Shown in pieces: positions 22,578 through 34,035 of a DNA stretch of 64,000 nt. This DNA is from Hermatobates lingyangjiaoensis. Taxonomy: Eukaryota > Arthropoda > Insecta > Hemiptera > Hermatobatidae. The notes below the pieces were generated by a model. That model was not told where the DNA came from. It did not search any database and saw only the letters and a program-made list of their open reading frames with translations. The stretch's first letter is position 1. Every line of letters starts with the position of its first letter. Location of the stretch: contig JAPFBL010000114.1 of assembly GCA_026182355.1 (NCBI GenBank), positions 865,501-929,500 on the forward strand, written 5' to 3'. The position numbers were made by a program, and so were the translations under genes.

Positions 22578-23442
22578 TTTGACCTTTTTTTCAATAGCAA
22601 ACAAAGATATAGACAGACAATGGCCAATGTATATGCAAATGTGTATAGAAAATTTTTCAATAACACATATGACTAAAATCAAAGAAAAGTCAATAATAAT
22701 GGAAGAATGTAAAGGTTCTATAGCCATTCTCATCTGGCAACAATGGGAATACCTCCGCACTTTTTCCATTTTTCTATTGTCCATTAGTTTCTTTGATATG
22801 TATACAAACATTACTGAGAAACTTGCTTTAAGGAAGCCGCATTTAATATTTCATGTTTTATTCTGATGAATCACTAGGTATGTATCTTTAGTCACAGATA
22901 TGGTTTTAAGTTATACAAACACGCGCGTGCTTGAAGGTCTATGTAGGCCTACGTGTTCCTGTTTCGTAGTTTTAAACCTTTGTTATATTTAAATTCGTAT
23001 TTATATCTTCTTCTACCTCATATAATTAAAAATTTATCCAGAAAAGAACGAAAAATAAAAAAATGAAAACAATGTAATACAGATTTCCTGCCTCTACAGT
23101 TTCACTGCGAAAGAACTGGTATACGTACTCACAATATCCAGAATTGAACAGTACCTAAAGCAATAAAATAGCAACTATTTAAGTGAAAGACCCATTCTGA
23201 GACTAGAGATTATAATTCCTGTCCTGTCTGCATCGGACGACTTTCCAGGCCTAGTTTAGCTCTGAAGCCTATATATAAATGTCAAGGTATACTCGGCTTG
23301 TTTGTTAATTGACGACACAATTAGTTGCATAACTCTCTGTTACATGAGTTGACTTGTGTTGCCGCGTGTGACAACACCTCAGGTTTGGTCATACATCGGC
23401 AGTTTTTAATTTTGTCTTACCCAATTTTATTCGTGTAGAAAT
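22578..23442. other. unannotated intergenic stretch
   Basis: Overlapping 85-100-codon open frames at 22419-22866 come from TA-rich and repeat sequence and have no domain. The part at 23190-23400 is of balanced composition. No gene is recognised. Confidence 0.3.
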
Positions 23443-23615
23443 CTAACAGAGTAACTGAGATAATACAGGCTGGGGTCCGAGGGCTTATCTACGATAGACG
23501 GCGTAAACAAGATTTCTCATTTCTCACATGTAAACACTACGAACTGCAATCTTCTGAAATAACGGTAAGCGCGCTACGACGAGACCATGATTAGTCAGCA
23601 AAAGATATGAATTAA
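23443..23615 (-). repeat. SINE-A copy with partial head
   Basis: On the minus strand a tRNA-like head (gcttaccg, ttgcagttcgtagtg) is followed by the body core cggaccccagcctgta and cagttactctgtta. It lies head to head with the plus copy that begins about 55 bp downstream. Confidence 0.45.
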
Positions 23616-23669
23616 ACTGCTTCATATTTTATTTTTGTAGGGAATCAAATCTTTTTTAGCGATGCCACG

Positions 23670-23945
23670 GATATTTATGTTTTCGTCCCTCGGTGAAGGC
23701 ATTAGCCGTCGGTCCCGAGCCTGTACGAAGTCAGATACTCTTTAAGATCCCTACTCTAAAGACACTTTAGTGAGGCAATATTTAGGACTGCCAACCCGGT
23801 ATAGATTCAACCCGGTAATGTTGTTGGCCCATTACTGTAATGGAGGCCAAATAATAAATGAGCCACACACCCCCACCCTCCCCTAGAACATCACTAAAAG
23901 GTGAATCACCGAATGTGTGGGCACTAGAAAACAAAACAAAGGAAA
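23670..23945 (+). repeat. SINE-A copy, body plus tail type 1
   Basis: It has the block cgtccctcggtgaagg, the core gtcggtcccgagcctgta, gatccctactctaaagacac and the tail type 1 sequence aataataaatgagccacaca. It ends in an A-rich stretch. Confidence 0.7.
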
Positions 23946-24074
23946 TACGTATGTTATAATCTAATTTCTACTACCTCTAATTAATAGAAAAAAAATATTT
24001 TACCCCTACGTACGAAAGATGCAGAGGGTTATGAAGATTTCGTGGTTACCGCATATATCACCACCTGATCGCAG

Positions 24075-24205
24075 CCTGCACAATATGAGGTACTCGTTAA
24101 AGATACCTACTTGAACAGTCGATTATTTATTTTACTTCATGTAGAATCCACTCAGTTGGTATTTGTCGTTGATAATAAAAGTTTATTGGTAGCCTCATTA
24201 CTTAG
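24075..24205 (+). repeat. SINE-A fragment
   Basis: Shares tgaggtactcgttaaagat and catgtagaatccactcagtt with the family body. Truncated and diverged. Confidence 0.5.
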
Positions 24206-25384
24206 CTAATGATTTCTCCCACCGCTGTACATCCGATTCAATCATTCAGGAGAATACGAAATGTAAAAAAAAAAAATAAATTCCCGTCAAAAACTATAGA
24301 TCTCAACTGTGCTGGGAGTCAAACAAGAGGTCAATTGTTTGACCTGTCCAATCATCAACCATGCAATATATTTCTTGCCTCTCTTTATCAGGATAAATTC
24401 CTCCATAAATTTCAATAGTTGGTGTAACTGGACTAATTCTGTTTAAAGCTAGTATAATTCCCTTTTTGTTTGACTTGGGCTAAGCTCATTCTTGACAGGA
24501 TCTCCATTCAATTGGCCTCTGCTTCGTGCTAGCTATCAGTGCAGTGTTTATTCAAACGGAGCAGTTGTGTCTCAACTTTCCATTTAAAAACATCCATTTT
24601 AAATCTCCAATGTAATATTACATTGTATTTTACTTTCAACACTGTCATAGTCGACGCTTTTTATTCCCGTATATTTACAAAATTTTATATGTGTATAATT
24701 GTCGATTATTATAAGATTTCTTTTTTTTTTTATTCTAGACATACGAAAAAGATTTTAAGTAAAGCATGATTTTAAATCAGCTCTGAAAGCTTTATTTGAA
24801 GAGATAAGTTTTATTTTATTTTAGTTCACAGTCGTTATATGTGTCTAACGGTTCAATATACCTCACTAAATACATCTCTTCCGTTTTTAGTTCTTTCTTG
24901 ATCTTTTTTGAATGTCAAAGTGTTGGCCACAAAACCATAGTTGGAAATATTTTGTACTGTTCTAAATTCTATGTAATTGTTAATTCTATGGAGCCTCTTT
25001 CGTCTACGGTTTTCGTATTCTGCGTATTTTTAAAAACCTCGCAGTAGTTACAGGAACTTTAGAGCTGACATTGTTATAAACAGCTTTTTGTATTTTTTAC
25101 TAACTAAAATAAGTTAGTAAAACATGTAAACTTGATGAGTAGCATTTAGTTAGTCAGAATTTCACTGTTCGCGGACCGCAAAAAAAACGTCGTGGGTCGC
25201 GTGTTTGAAACCTCTGTTCTAATGAGTGGATGGGATATATTTGTTATAGGATGACCTCACTGGTGTGGATTTTACAGACACTCACTTAAGCTACACCTCT
25301 TCAGTTTGACCGCCTCAATGTTATCTTCTACCATAAATCAATTTGCTTCCTAATATTGTAATCAATTATTTTCTACGCTATTTT
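24206..25384. other. AT-rich intergenic stretch
   Basis: At about 25160-25218 there is one possible end of a hAT-like MITE: the complement begins CAGAGGTTTCAAACACGCGA. No partner end or target duplication was found. Other open frames here are AT-rich and featureless. Confidence 0.35.
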
Positions 25385-25682
25385 TCTTTATCCAGATTTG
25401 ATTGAATATCAAACAGTTCTAAAAAAAACACCTTTAGGCAATGTATCGCAATATCTCTAGACATCTTCAGGCCTACATCAATCAATACAAAATCAATTAC
25501 AATAACATGAAAAAATGTTACATTATTTATAGTAGTAAGCAAATTATAACACAGTAGCAGACAAAGTTTGAGATTTTGTATTGATGTAGTCCTGAAGATG
25601 TATAAAGATGTACAAAACGTTGGCTTAAAGCTGTTCTTTTAAGAATCGTTTCACGCTAGGATCAAACCTCAATAAAGAAAAA
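25385..25682. repeat. FB-H fold-back inverted pair
   Basis: The left arm (about 25385-25490, minus) and right arm (about 25574-25682, plus) are diverged inverted copies around an AT-rich spacer. Right-arm core: CTGAAGA, T, GTA-loop-TAC, AAAAC, GUU, GGCTTAA. The flanking GTAG..CC before the core pairs with GG.CTTA after it. A solo copy lies at 37240-37380. Confidence 0.7.
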
Positions 25683-27045
25683 AGTGTATGCTATACTCGT
25701 ATATGGTTGAGATGAAAACTCTTTGAATAAATTATTATCTGAAAACGTTATTTTCCTTTGCGGTACATTATATGGAAAACAGTCAAATTAATAATATAAT
25801 ATGGATAGCAATGATAGTGGTACAAGCTGACTTTAAGTGAATAAGATAACTAAAATAACAAGGAATGTTGGTATGTATATATAAAGATACTGTCACTTTG
25901 AACCAACCATAGTAACAGATTTGCTTTCTTGAACTATGTTTTGTTTGCATAGTCTCCATGCCAATCGTTAGTTTGGGTATGTTTAGAATGAGGCCCTTTT
26001 ACTAAGGTCCACTCTCAACAATACAAAGGCTTCATTGCTGTTCTAAGGTCGGAAAATCAATATTACTAATTCAATACTAATATCAATAATACACTAATAT
26101 TATGAGCCCAGTAGAGCTCATCTTTTTTATCTTCTTCTTCTTCTTTCACTCCTTATTACGACAAAATCAAAATATTGAAATTAGTTTTGTTGCTCTATGT
26201 CCAGGTTTTTTTTCTTTGATTCATTTGACATTTATATAAATCAACATTAAAGATATATCACTTAGAAAACACTAAAAAACCTCACTTTGATAATTTAATG
26301 AATTATCGTCTTCAGAAGAGGAGATTTGACTTGCTTGAGGAGGGAAACCACACTGGAGAGTCCTTTTGTGGTAGTCCCAGTAAAAGTACTGCCAACATAC
26401 GGTAGGAGAGAAAGGAACAAAAATGAAGTAAGTAAAGAAGAAAAATATTGAATAATATAAATACAACAATTAATGAATTAAAATAAAAAGACAAGTAAGG
26501 TAAAACAAAGAAAACGATAAGAAATAAAAAACAATATAAAATGCGAAGTAATATAAAAAACAGTAATTAAAGAATATACAAAAACAGTGATAATAAAAAA
26601 AACTCGTTTGAGATTGAGTCCAAGAGTTTTCTAGAAGGAATAAGCCTGATGATATCTATACATCTCTAACACCAGTACCATAATCAGTATCTCCGGGGCG
26701 GCCGTACCCCCTCAAAAATTAACAACCGCAGATTAGTTTTTAGATAAAGGATTCTCATTTATTAATTGTTCATTAAAATATAAATCTATTTGTATCAAAA
26801 TGTTGCCTCCTGATAAAAAAATTGATGTTCTAGTATTGACCTCGAAATATTAAATAAAAATACCCAGGTGTAATCGTGTGGAAAGCGTGAATTTTGCAAA
26901 AGTATGGTGTTGAAGGAGGGGACGTGACGTTTGGTTGAGAGTGAAATGAATCCTTTGTTGCTTGGTAGCCCAACTTATTAGTTTCAAGGGTAAATTGTGA
27001 TTCATTTGTTTGTATCAAACAGGCTGAAATAAGTACATTGAATTG
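25683..27045. other. AT-rich intergenic stretch
   Basis: The part at 26690-26720 holds a small GC-rich patch, gggcggccgtacccc. No gene or repeat family is recognised. Confidence 0.35.
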
Positions 27046-27345
27046 GCGTTGGTGATGGGAGTGGAGGGGGGGGGGGGTGGAAGCGCGAGAAAGGGGGCGG
27101 TTGTCAGAGAGAGAGATGGGATCCCGTCTGAGGACAACTCAATATCCATGGGATAATGGCTGCTGGGTGGGACAATATTGATTGCCCAATAGTAATCAAC
27201 ATGCAAGCACCCTGCCAATGGCAGGTAATCCTGCATCCCGGACCACCACCGCCTCCTCTCCGCCTTCTCCTTTCAATGCTCCTTTTCTCTATAACCAATC
27301 CACAAATCATAATATCACTCTTCATTTTTACTTCTTGTCCTTAGA
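27046..27345. other. GC-richer island with poly-G run
   Basis: Twelve G at 27066-27077, then purine-rich and balanced sequence. Several open frames cross it on both strands (27015-27397) without domains. It is a candidate conserved or regulatory element, or simply a low-complexity island. Confidence 0.25.
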
Positions 27346-27524
27346 ATTCCAAACCACTCATCATCTTTGTTTTATAATCCTGATATGGATTTTTTAAGTT
27401 AAATTTATTTTATCTACAAGTAAATGATGTGTTTCATAAATCTTTAACATGTCATTCTTCATCATTAATATGCAGCTATATATATATATATAATTAAAAG
27501 AAACGGTCCAGCGGACTTTTTTAC

Positions 27525-27792
27525 AATAAAATAAAAAACGAAGGAAACACACAGAAAGACACAGACATAACTCACATCGATATTTCGACAATCGTCGTCA
27601 TCAGGAGGTGCGAAGAGGTAAGTGGTAAGTGGTGGGGTACTGGCTGCGGTTTCCGAGTTCAGTACCGCCCTGTCTTCCTGCGGGACTCTTCGCTCTTCGC
27701 TCTTCGCACCTCCTGATGACGACGATTGTCGAAATATCGATGTGAGTTATGTCTGTGTCTTTCTGTGTCTTTCCTTCGTTTTTTATTTTATT
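27525..27792. repeat. FB-C fold-back unit, 93-bp arms
   Basis: The arms 27525-27617 and 27700-27792 differ at about one position. Core in the right arm: CTGATGA (27713-27719), C, GAC-gatt-GTC (27721-27730), GAAA, T-A-T-C, then GATGTGAG (27739-27746). GATGTGAG pairs with the preceding C..CACCTC at 6 of 8 positions, giving the three-stem hammerhead layout. The 82-bp spacer ends in three tandem ctcttcg units. It lies directly between two (TA)n tracts. Confidence 0.85.
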
Positions 27793-27845
27793 ATATATAT
27801 ATATATATACTTTTTTTCGTTGGAAATACGATCCAAAACGGACAA

Positions 27846-28114
27846 ATATAGTTCAATATAAACAAAGAAACATAGAGAAATCAGAAGAACACACTTACAG
27901 TCTCTAATTTTCGGTTTGAACCGTCTTCAGGAGAGATAAGAGAGGGAAACCAAGAGCACTGGATCAGAGACGGTTGGAGACCCTCCGTCTCCAACCGTCT
28001 CTGATCCAGTGCGCTTGGTTTCCCTCTCTTATCTCTCCTGAAGACGGTTCAAACCGAAAATTAGAGACTGTAAGTGTGTTCTTCTGATTTCTCTATGTTT
28101 CTTTGTTTATATTG

Positions 28115-28122
<8 letters not shown>
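27846..28122. repeat. FB-B fold-back unit, 135-bp arms
   Basis: The arms 27846-27980 and 27988-28122 are identical except for about one base, around a 7-bp centre. Core in the right arm: TCTC (28034-28037), CTGAAGA (28038-28044), C, GGTT-ca-AACC (28046-28055), GAAAA-TT-A, GAGA (28064-28067). TCTC pairs with GAGA. The outer tail is shared with solo copies at 33951, 43922 and 11757. Near-identity of the arms points to a recent origin or gene conversion. Confidence 0.9.
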
Positions 28123-28162
<40 letters not shown>

Positions 28163-28193
28163 ATAAATGGGCAGCAAATCTTCTTGAAGACAA

Positions 28194-28880
28194 ATTGAAT
28201 TAAAGTATGCAGCAGCTTCTGCATTAACGACCTTTTTGCTGATGGCCTCGATTTTTCTAACTATCTTCCGGTGATGCTGAGGCAACTTCCATATATGCTG
28301 GGCCAGAGACATTGAGAAAACCAATATCAAACAACTTTAATGGATCACAAAAACACTGGGTTCAAACAAGCTTTCGACCACACATTGGTCATCTTCGGGT
28401 TAAACTGTATCATTTGTTTTATTTGTTAAAATTGTTATGTTTAATTTTAAAAATTACTTTTCAGTTAATTATATTAAAATTCATTATAGCAATTGAGGGG
28501 CAAAGCTGTATGTTGTTGCAACCTTGCTGGAACCTGCTCTTTGTTTTCATCTCACCCACTGTATCATTTGTTTTATTTGTTAAAATTGTTATGTTTAATT
28601 TTAAAAATTACTTTTCAGTTAATTATATTAAAATTCATTAATTAAATAGTAGTGAAATTAAATTAAATAGTTAACCCGAAGATGACCAATGTGTGGTCGA
28701 AAGCTTGTTTGAACCCAGTGTTTTTGTGATCCATTAAAGTTGTTTGATATTGGTTTTCTCAATGTCTCTGGCCCAGCATATATGGAAGTTGCCTCAGCAT
28801 CACCGGAAGATAGTTAGAAAAATCGAGGCCATCAGCAAAAAGGTCGTTAATGCAGAAGCTGCTGCATACTTTAATTCAAT
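28194..28880. repeat. FB-D fold-back unit, perfect 210-bp arms, Penelope-like ORF start
   Basis: The arms 28194-28403 and 28671-28880 are identical over 210 bp by direct reading. The right-arm core reads CCGAAGA (28676-28682), T, GACCA-loop-TGGTC, GAAAG, CTT, GTT. An ATG follows at 28762, and in the left arm, on the minus strand, at 28312. The frame encodes a basic-helical segment (KIVRKIEAISKKV) ending AYFNS. The left arm continues past the palindrome with ICLQEDLLPIYT before (TA)n. FN-x-C-x5-LLP-x-YT is like the beginning of Penelope-like ORFs as I remember them. The 267-bp loop holds an exact direct repeat of about 80 bp (about 28406-28483 and 28557-28641). Confidence 0.75.
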
Positions 28881-28921
28881 ATATATTATATATAATATAT
28901 AATATATATATATATATATAA

Positions 28922-29099
28922 ATGATCAAACCACAATAAGAAATGGGAAAACAAGACTAAGATCTTTCAACCGTAACAAGCGGTCTTCGTCAGAGTCAAA
29001 AACCCAACTGTAAGTTGGCTTTTTGACTCTGACGAAGACCGCTTGTTACGGTTGAAAGATCTTAGTCTTGTTTTCCATTTCTTATTGTGGTTTGATCAT
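28922..29099. repeat. FB-A fold-back unit, 88/87-bp arms
   Basis: The arms 28922-29009 and 29013-29099 flank a 3-bp centre and differ by one substitution and one deleted C. The right arm continues as the family tail (29100-29132) into (TA)n. The core is as described for 29404-29580. Confidence 0.88.
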
Positions 29100-29152
29100 T
29101 GATTGTTGTTTCACGTGTTTATGTGAAATCTTTATATATATATATATATATA

Positions 29153-29272
29153 AACTAGAATTTTCAAAAGAACACATAGAAAAGAAATCACTGAACTCAC
29201 TACTATATTTCGATGTCCTCGTCGTCAGGAATAGATGTGAATCGCTCCAAAGGCTGATAACGACTCCTTTGT
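29153..29272 (-). repeat. FB-E copy, not paired
   Basis: On the minus strand: CTGACGA, C, GA..TC, GAAAT-AT-A, and a flank that can pair with the preceding TCAC..CTA with bulges. It lies between (TA)n tracts. Other copies are at 6720, 22031, 46155 and 50870. Confidence 0.65.
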
Positions 29273-29282
29273 TATCAAATAT

Positions 29283-29315
<33 letters not shown>

Positions 29316-29369
29316 TTTCAAATGAAATTAGATCCGATCGGACTATACACTTTGGTTTATACACTCAAA

Positions 29370-29403
<34 letters not shown>

Positions 29404-29580
29404 ATGATCAAACCACAATAAGAAATGGGAAAACAAGACTAAGATCTTTCAACCGTAACAAGCGGTCTTCGTCAGAGTCAAAAACCCAACTGAGTTGGGT
29501 TTTTGACTCTGACGAAGACCGCTTGTTACGGTTGAAAGATCTTAGTCTTGTTTTCCCATTTCTTATTGTGGTTTGATCAT
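29404..29580. repeat. FB-A fold-back unit, perfect 177-bp palindrome
   Basis: The arms 29404-29491 and 29493-29580 are identical over 88 bp with a 1-base centre (29492). Right-arm core: GACT (29505-29508), CTGACGA (29509-29515), A, GACCG-cttgtta-CGGTT (29517-29533), GAAAG, AT, CTT, AGTC (29544-29547). Stem I GACT/AGTC, stem II 5 bp with one G-U pair, and stem III AAG/CUU reproduce a hammerhead fold apart from the extra A. The family tail extends to 29614 before (TA)n. Confidence 0.92.
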
Positions 29581-29611
29581 TGATTGTTGTTTCACGTGTT
29601 TATGTGAAATC

Positions 29612-29645
<34 letters not shown>

Positions 29646-29647
<2 letters not shown>

Positions 29648-31977
29648 TTATATTGAAATCAATATTGTTGATTACATGCACCTTTTTTATGCAAATTTTA
29701 TATTTATATTTATATTAAATATAATCGTAACGTGTGATTTTGTGTATGTGTGCGTGTGTTGATGTGTGCGTAATTAGGAATAGTTGGGAACCGAACCAGA
29801 AGGGAAAAAGTGGAATGTCACGGTTGAAAATTGAGAAGTCAAGTAAACATGCACTCCGAGCTCATTCATTCAACCGCTTTCAAACTCTATAATATCCCCA
29901 CAAGGATAGGTAAGGTTACAGACCTTTTTTCATTTCATTAAGGTTACTTTTACATTTCAACATGTCATGAGTTGTGAGTATACTTATGTACATCTGTGCA
30001 TTTAAGCTTTATAAAACAGACGGAAAAGGCTCTCAATGAGATTAACGTTGTCTTTAAATTCTCGTTACTATTTTTCCTGATTTCGGTTAATAGTTTTTTT
30101 TTACATTTTTCCGGATACATAACAACTATTTGTCAGATCCTGCATAACTCTCTCAGAATCTGTATGAATATCTGACCGCATGCATAAATGGGTTAGAACC
30201 ATTTCACAGTAGCTAACATAGAACTACGCTGTAACTATCTCGGTATTATCTTCCAAAAGAATATTTATTACTGGGTTAGTGGGAATAGAGTACACCTCAG
30301 GATTGAATTTCAGACGACAGGTTCACGAAAACGTCCGGCAAACTAAATAATCTCCCAAATATTTATTCAACAGTTCGATATAAGCCTGAGATATTGCTCA
30401 GGTCGACACATAAGTAAAATCCCTATTTCTATATTTCATTTATATTCATTTTCATTTTTCATTTTTTTTGACATTTCATTTTTGATTCTTACAAAAGTGG
30501 GAACACCATCAATGTATGTTCCAGAGTTGATGGGTTTCTGAAACCATGTAATGATATCCCTCTCCATACTTACTGAAAGATTGATTATACATTATTTCAA
30601 ACAAATCATATATCCATCGCCAGACTGCTGAAATATTTGTCATTCCCATCATTAAGAGGAAGAAGGGAATGCGAGGTGTTGTACTCTTGTCTAGGTTTGG
30701 TGGTAGAGTGAATGAGAGAGGCCAAATGTTCAAGACCGGAACAGAAAGTTGACACTAGTCCGGTATTTTTTACTGCTTATTAGAGGTTTCCCCACTCCTT
30801 CCCAGTTATTTCTCACTTGTTTCACAGAAACTTAAATTTCTTCCTCCAGTTATATCTCGCCTGTCGATGAACAACGTTGTTAGAAACATTGTATCCTGAT
30901 GACCCTTATATCCCCTTATGATATTTCAACTGCGTACTGATGATTTTATAACGCATACTTGATAGTTTCCTGTACAGCTCAAATCATTTGAGATGATATT
31001 CGCCTCCGTTTGAAGCCCCTTGCTACTTCCTCTCTCTTAGAGAAGCACTACGTAAATAAGTCAACTACTGTAATGATTAAACCATAATTAATGGTTGAAT
31101 TATGGTTCAGCATGAAGGGTAATGATTGGTCTTGAATATAGCTATGAGCCGTATCCAGTCGAGAACGGGAGATCAGACACAAGTAAGGGGGTTTTAATTT
31201 TAGTTTATATTGACCTTCATGCTTTAACCGCCTTCATTTGTGTAACCATAATGAAATAAATTTCAATTCTTGGCATATTAAACAAAAACTTTTTAGTTAA
31301 TTATATGTCAACCAAATTATTTAGTTATCATTTTATTATATTTTTCATCAAAAAATATATATTTTTTGATATTGGTAAATAGTGTACCAATAAAACTGCA
31401 ATACAAATGAAAATACCATAGAAGAGTTATATTTTGCATATATGAAGTAAAATTGTTGGACGTGAAAACAGCACAATTCTAAAAAAAATCAAAGTTGAAC
31501 TTTTTTTTGCTTTTCATTTTAAAGGAATAAGGAACTAGTAACGTAAACAAAGGTAAGTTGAGTTATAATATTGTGTGAATATAAACGAAAATTGAAGCAA
31601 AACACGTTCATTTTCTTAATAAAAAAAACTAGATTATGAGAGAGTTAGTGTAAGACATCTTTCAGACTAGAGTTCCTTTTGCAAAATAAAACTGTTAGTT
31701 AGATATATATTCACTGGTAAAATAAATGTTTAAAAACATATCGACGGAAGGCATGGGAAATGGTTAAAAGAGGAATATACGTGTTATGAAAACCAACTAC
31801 ATTAACTTGCTTTATGGGAGCAATTATGTTAAGGGATTGCGCAAAGCTTCGGGCTTGACCGTAAGAGCACTGATTTTCTGTCATTATTTATGGGCCCTGA
31901 AGGGTTTTTGTGTTTTCACCAACAATTGCAAAGAAAAAAAAAAAAGAAAAAAAAAAATGTTTTCATGTCCGAGATAA
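29646..31977. other. long intergenic stretch without recognised features
   Basis: Mostly AT-rich. The part at 30500-31080 is of more balanced composition. Small open frames at 30509-30733 and 31786-31977 have no domain; the second ends in a poly-A run. I see no repeat family with confidence. Confidence 0.35.
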
Positions 31978-32460
31978 AGAGGATTTTCACAATGCGGCAA
32001 GAAAGGCAAAAGTCTTATTTGTAAATGCTGCTTGGATAGAAGCCAAAAATATAGGACACTCTTTGTCGCAGTTTCTCGTTTTAAGTTGATAACTTATTTA
32101 TCTAACTTTTTGAGGGCGGTACCGTGGCGGGTGGGAGTGGGAGGGGGGGGGGGTCGAGAGAGGCAGTGAACAGAGTGGAGTTTTTATAGGAAGCACTTGT
32201 CTTTGTGAAGACTTGTTAGTGGAATTATGCCGGGATATGGATGCCAAAAGTGGAATATTGCCGAGGCTAATGGAAAATAAGCGGAATAATTAATCAGACT
32301 TTTGTCGGGGACTTTGAATTGTTGATGAATGTCACGCCAACTGTTTCAAGCGAGGCAGAACGTGATACCTGCAGTATAAGGCGAAATGGCTCGACCCCCA
32401 CTGGATTTCACTTCGCTACCGCTTCATCGCCATTCTGAAATCCCTCTAACTTTTCCATTT
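31978..32460. promoter_or_regulatory. candidate conserved non-coding element with poly-G run
   Basis: A run of about 370 bp (32100-32460) of balanced composition and complex sequence with 11 G at 32143-32153. It shows no simple repeats beyond the G run, no transposon ends and no long open frame. It is one of the better candidates in the window for constrained non-coding DNA, but only by composition and complexity. Confidence 0.28.
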
Positions 32461-33950
32461 TAAGACTATACTTATACGTTGTGTTTATGCTAAATTCAAG
32501 TTAACCTTTTTGTGTAACATACCATTCATTTCTCACAACTTATACAATATAATTGCTTTCTGCAGATATTGTCATAGCATAATATTACAAACTTCATTAC
32601 TGTTTCCTCATTTATAAACATCTCTAAATTACTCTCCCGCTGAATTTAGTGAAGTTTTACAGAGTATAATATGGTTAAATATTCAACAGTATTATTAGAA
32701 CAATACATATCAGTAAACTAGTATTTAAACTACAATACATAGTCATAATATAATATTAGCATATTCCTCGCTTTGTTTCCATTAACAAATATGAAAGAAA
32801 AATACTTTTCTTGAGTTTGTTGTTTTGTATCAAGAACGAAATACAGAACCTTGATTTCTGTTAATTTTCCTAAACAAATTGATTAAAACAGAAGAAGCAT
32901 ACTATTAATTTTTCTTTATATAAAATAATTAATAATTAAATTATTGATTTTTTCCTTTTTTTAAAACGTAGCAATTTTTAATAAATCAGCAGAATACAGG
33001 TTTAAAACTGCAATAAATTTATTTAATTTGTAGAAATGATGTTAAATTATTTTTTGTTGTCCGTTTATTATATCATTAAAATGTAGTTTTTGCTTTCTTA
33101 AAGGATTTATGAAGGAATACCTTTTAAGAACGTGACGAGTATAGAACATGGGTGAATTGAATATCTATCCAACTGAACTGTACTCTAACTAATGTTCTAA
33201 AAAAATAGTTATAATCTAAACGCACTGTTGTTAGGTAAAAAACCCATAAAGCAGTGTTTTACAATACAGTTACACATACGATGATGTTATTAGGTTTGAA
33301 TAAAAAAGATTTTTTCTTTCCTACTTCGTTTTCTTCTTCTTCATCCAACATACATCCTTCGCTCTTCAGGTTGTCAACGTTATCCAGCACGTGGATGTCT
33401 TCTGACATCGAGCCGTCCAATAGAAATGTTCGTAGTCCCAGGGCACTGCAGGCTGTGATGTGGCAGACTGTGAGAGGATCGTTTGTTCAATGATGGTATG
33501 TGTAGTTTACACCCATGGAAAAAAATAACAATGGCGAATGAAGGTTTTCTCATTTTTAATTGAATATAATAATTATGTTAATAAAACACTGTTATATATT
33601 CGTACTTATGCCCTTCATAGAAATCGCTGTGAGTGAACGGGTATAATTTTGTAATTAACTTTCTATGAATCGGGAGCAAAATATTGGAAATTTTCATTAT
33701 GAGATTGTTATAGCTTTTGCATCTCCCTAACTGCAAGAGAAGTTACTGCTGTCCTTATATTGTGATATTTAGAGGCTACAATACCATTTACTGTTTCACT
33801 CTGCTGTTCTCTTAAGACATCGAAGTTAAATCATTTTTAATCTAAAAACATACGTTAAGAACGTATATCATCTTATGGCAACATTAATTTATTTAATTAT
33901 TTGGTTTTACTGCTGTCGTAGCATCAAAACTCTTGATTTTCTTCTATTTA
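32461..33950. other. AT-rich intergenic stretch
   Basis: The part at 33300-33500 is a balanced patch crossed by a 79-codon open frame (33254-33493). It is Ser-rich, has no recognised domain and is probably chance. The remainder is AT-rich. Confidence 0.3.
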
Positions 33951-34035
33951 TTCTCCTGATGACGGTTGAAGCAGAAAATTTGAGACAACATATGTATTTT
34001 TGTGTCACTTTACTCATATTGAACTATAAATATAA
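33951..34035 (+). repeat. FB-B solo copy, worn
   Basis: CTGATGA, C, weak hairpin, GAAAA-TTTGAGAC, then the family tail with tcatattgaactata. It is a right-arm-only copy in plus orientation. Confidence 0.55.

Larger units (their letters stand above)
27478..29645. repeat. cluster of six fold-back units separated by (TA)n tracts
   Basis: The units in order are FB-C (27525-27792), FB-B (27846-28122), FB-D (28194-28880), FB-A (28922-29099), FB-E (29153-29272) and FB-A (29404-29580). (TA)n lies at about 27478-27491, 27791-27808, 28119-28156, 28881-28920, 29133-29151, 29283-29313, 29368-29400 and 29615-29644. Five of the six are inverted pairs with the motif minus on the left and plus on the right. 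The pattern suggests serial insertion into (TA)n, or growth of (TA)n at the element ends. Confidence 0.85.

Noticed and set aside
25160..25218. Complete hAT MITE
   Set aside because: One end resembles CAGAGGTTTCAAAC, but no convincing partner end or 8-bp duplication was found.
27846..28122. Canonical, self-cleaving hammerhead ribozyme
   Set aside because: I did not call it as a ribozyme gene because there is one extra base before stem II and stem III is two pairs without a loop. It is reported as a hammerhead-like motif pending tests.
33254..33493. Possible exon with Ser-rich peptide
   Set aside because: There is no recognised domain, no clear splice sites and a chance-length frame. Left as part of an unannotated stretch.
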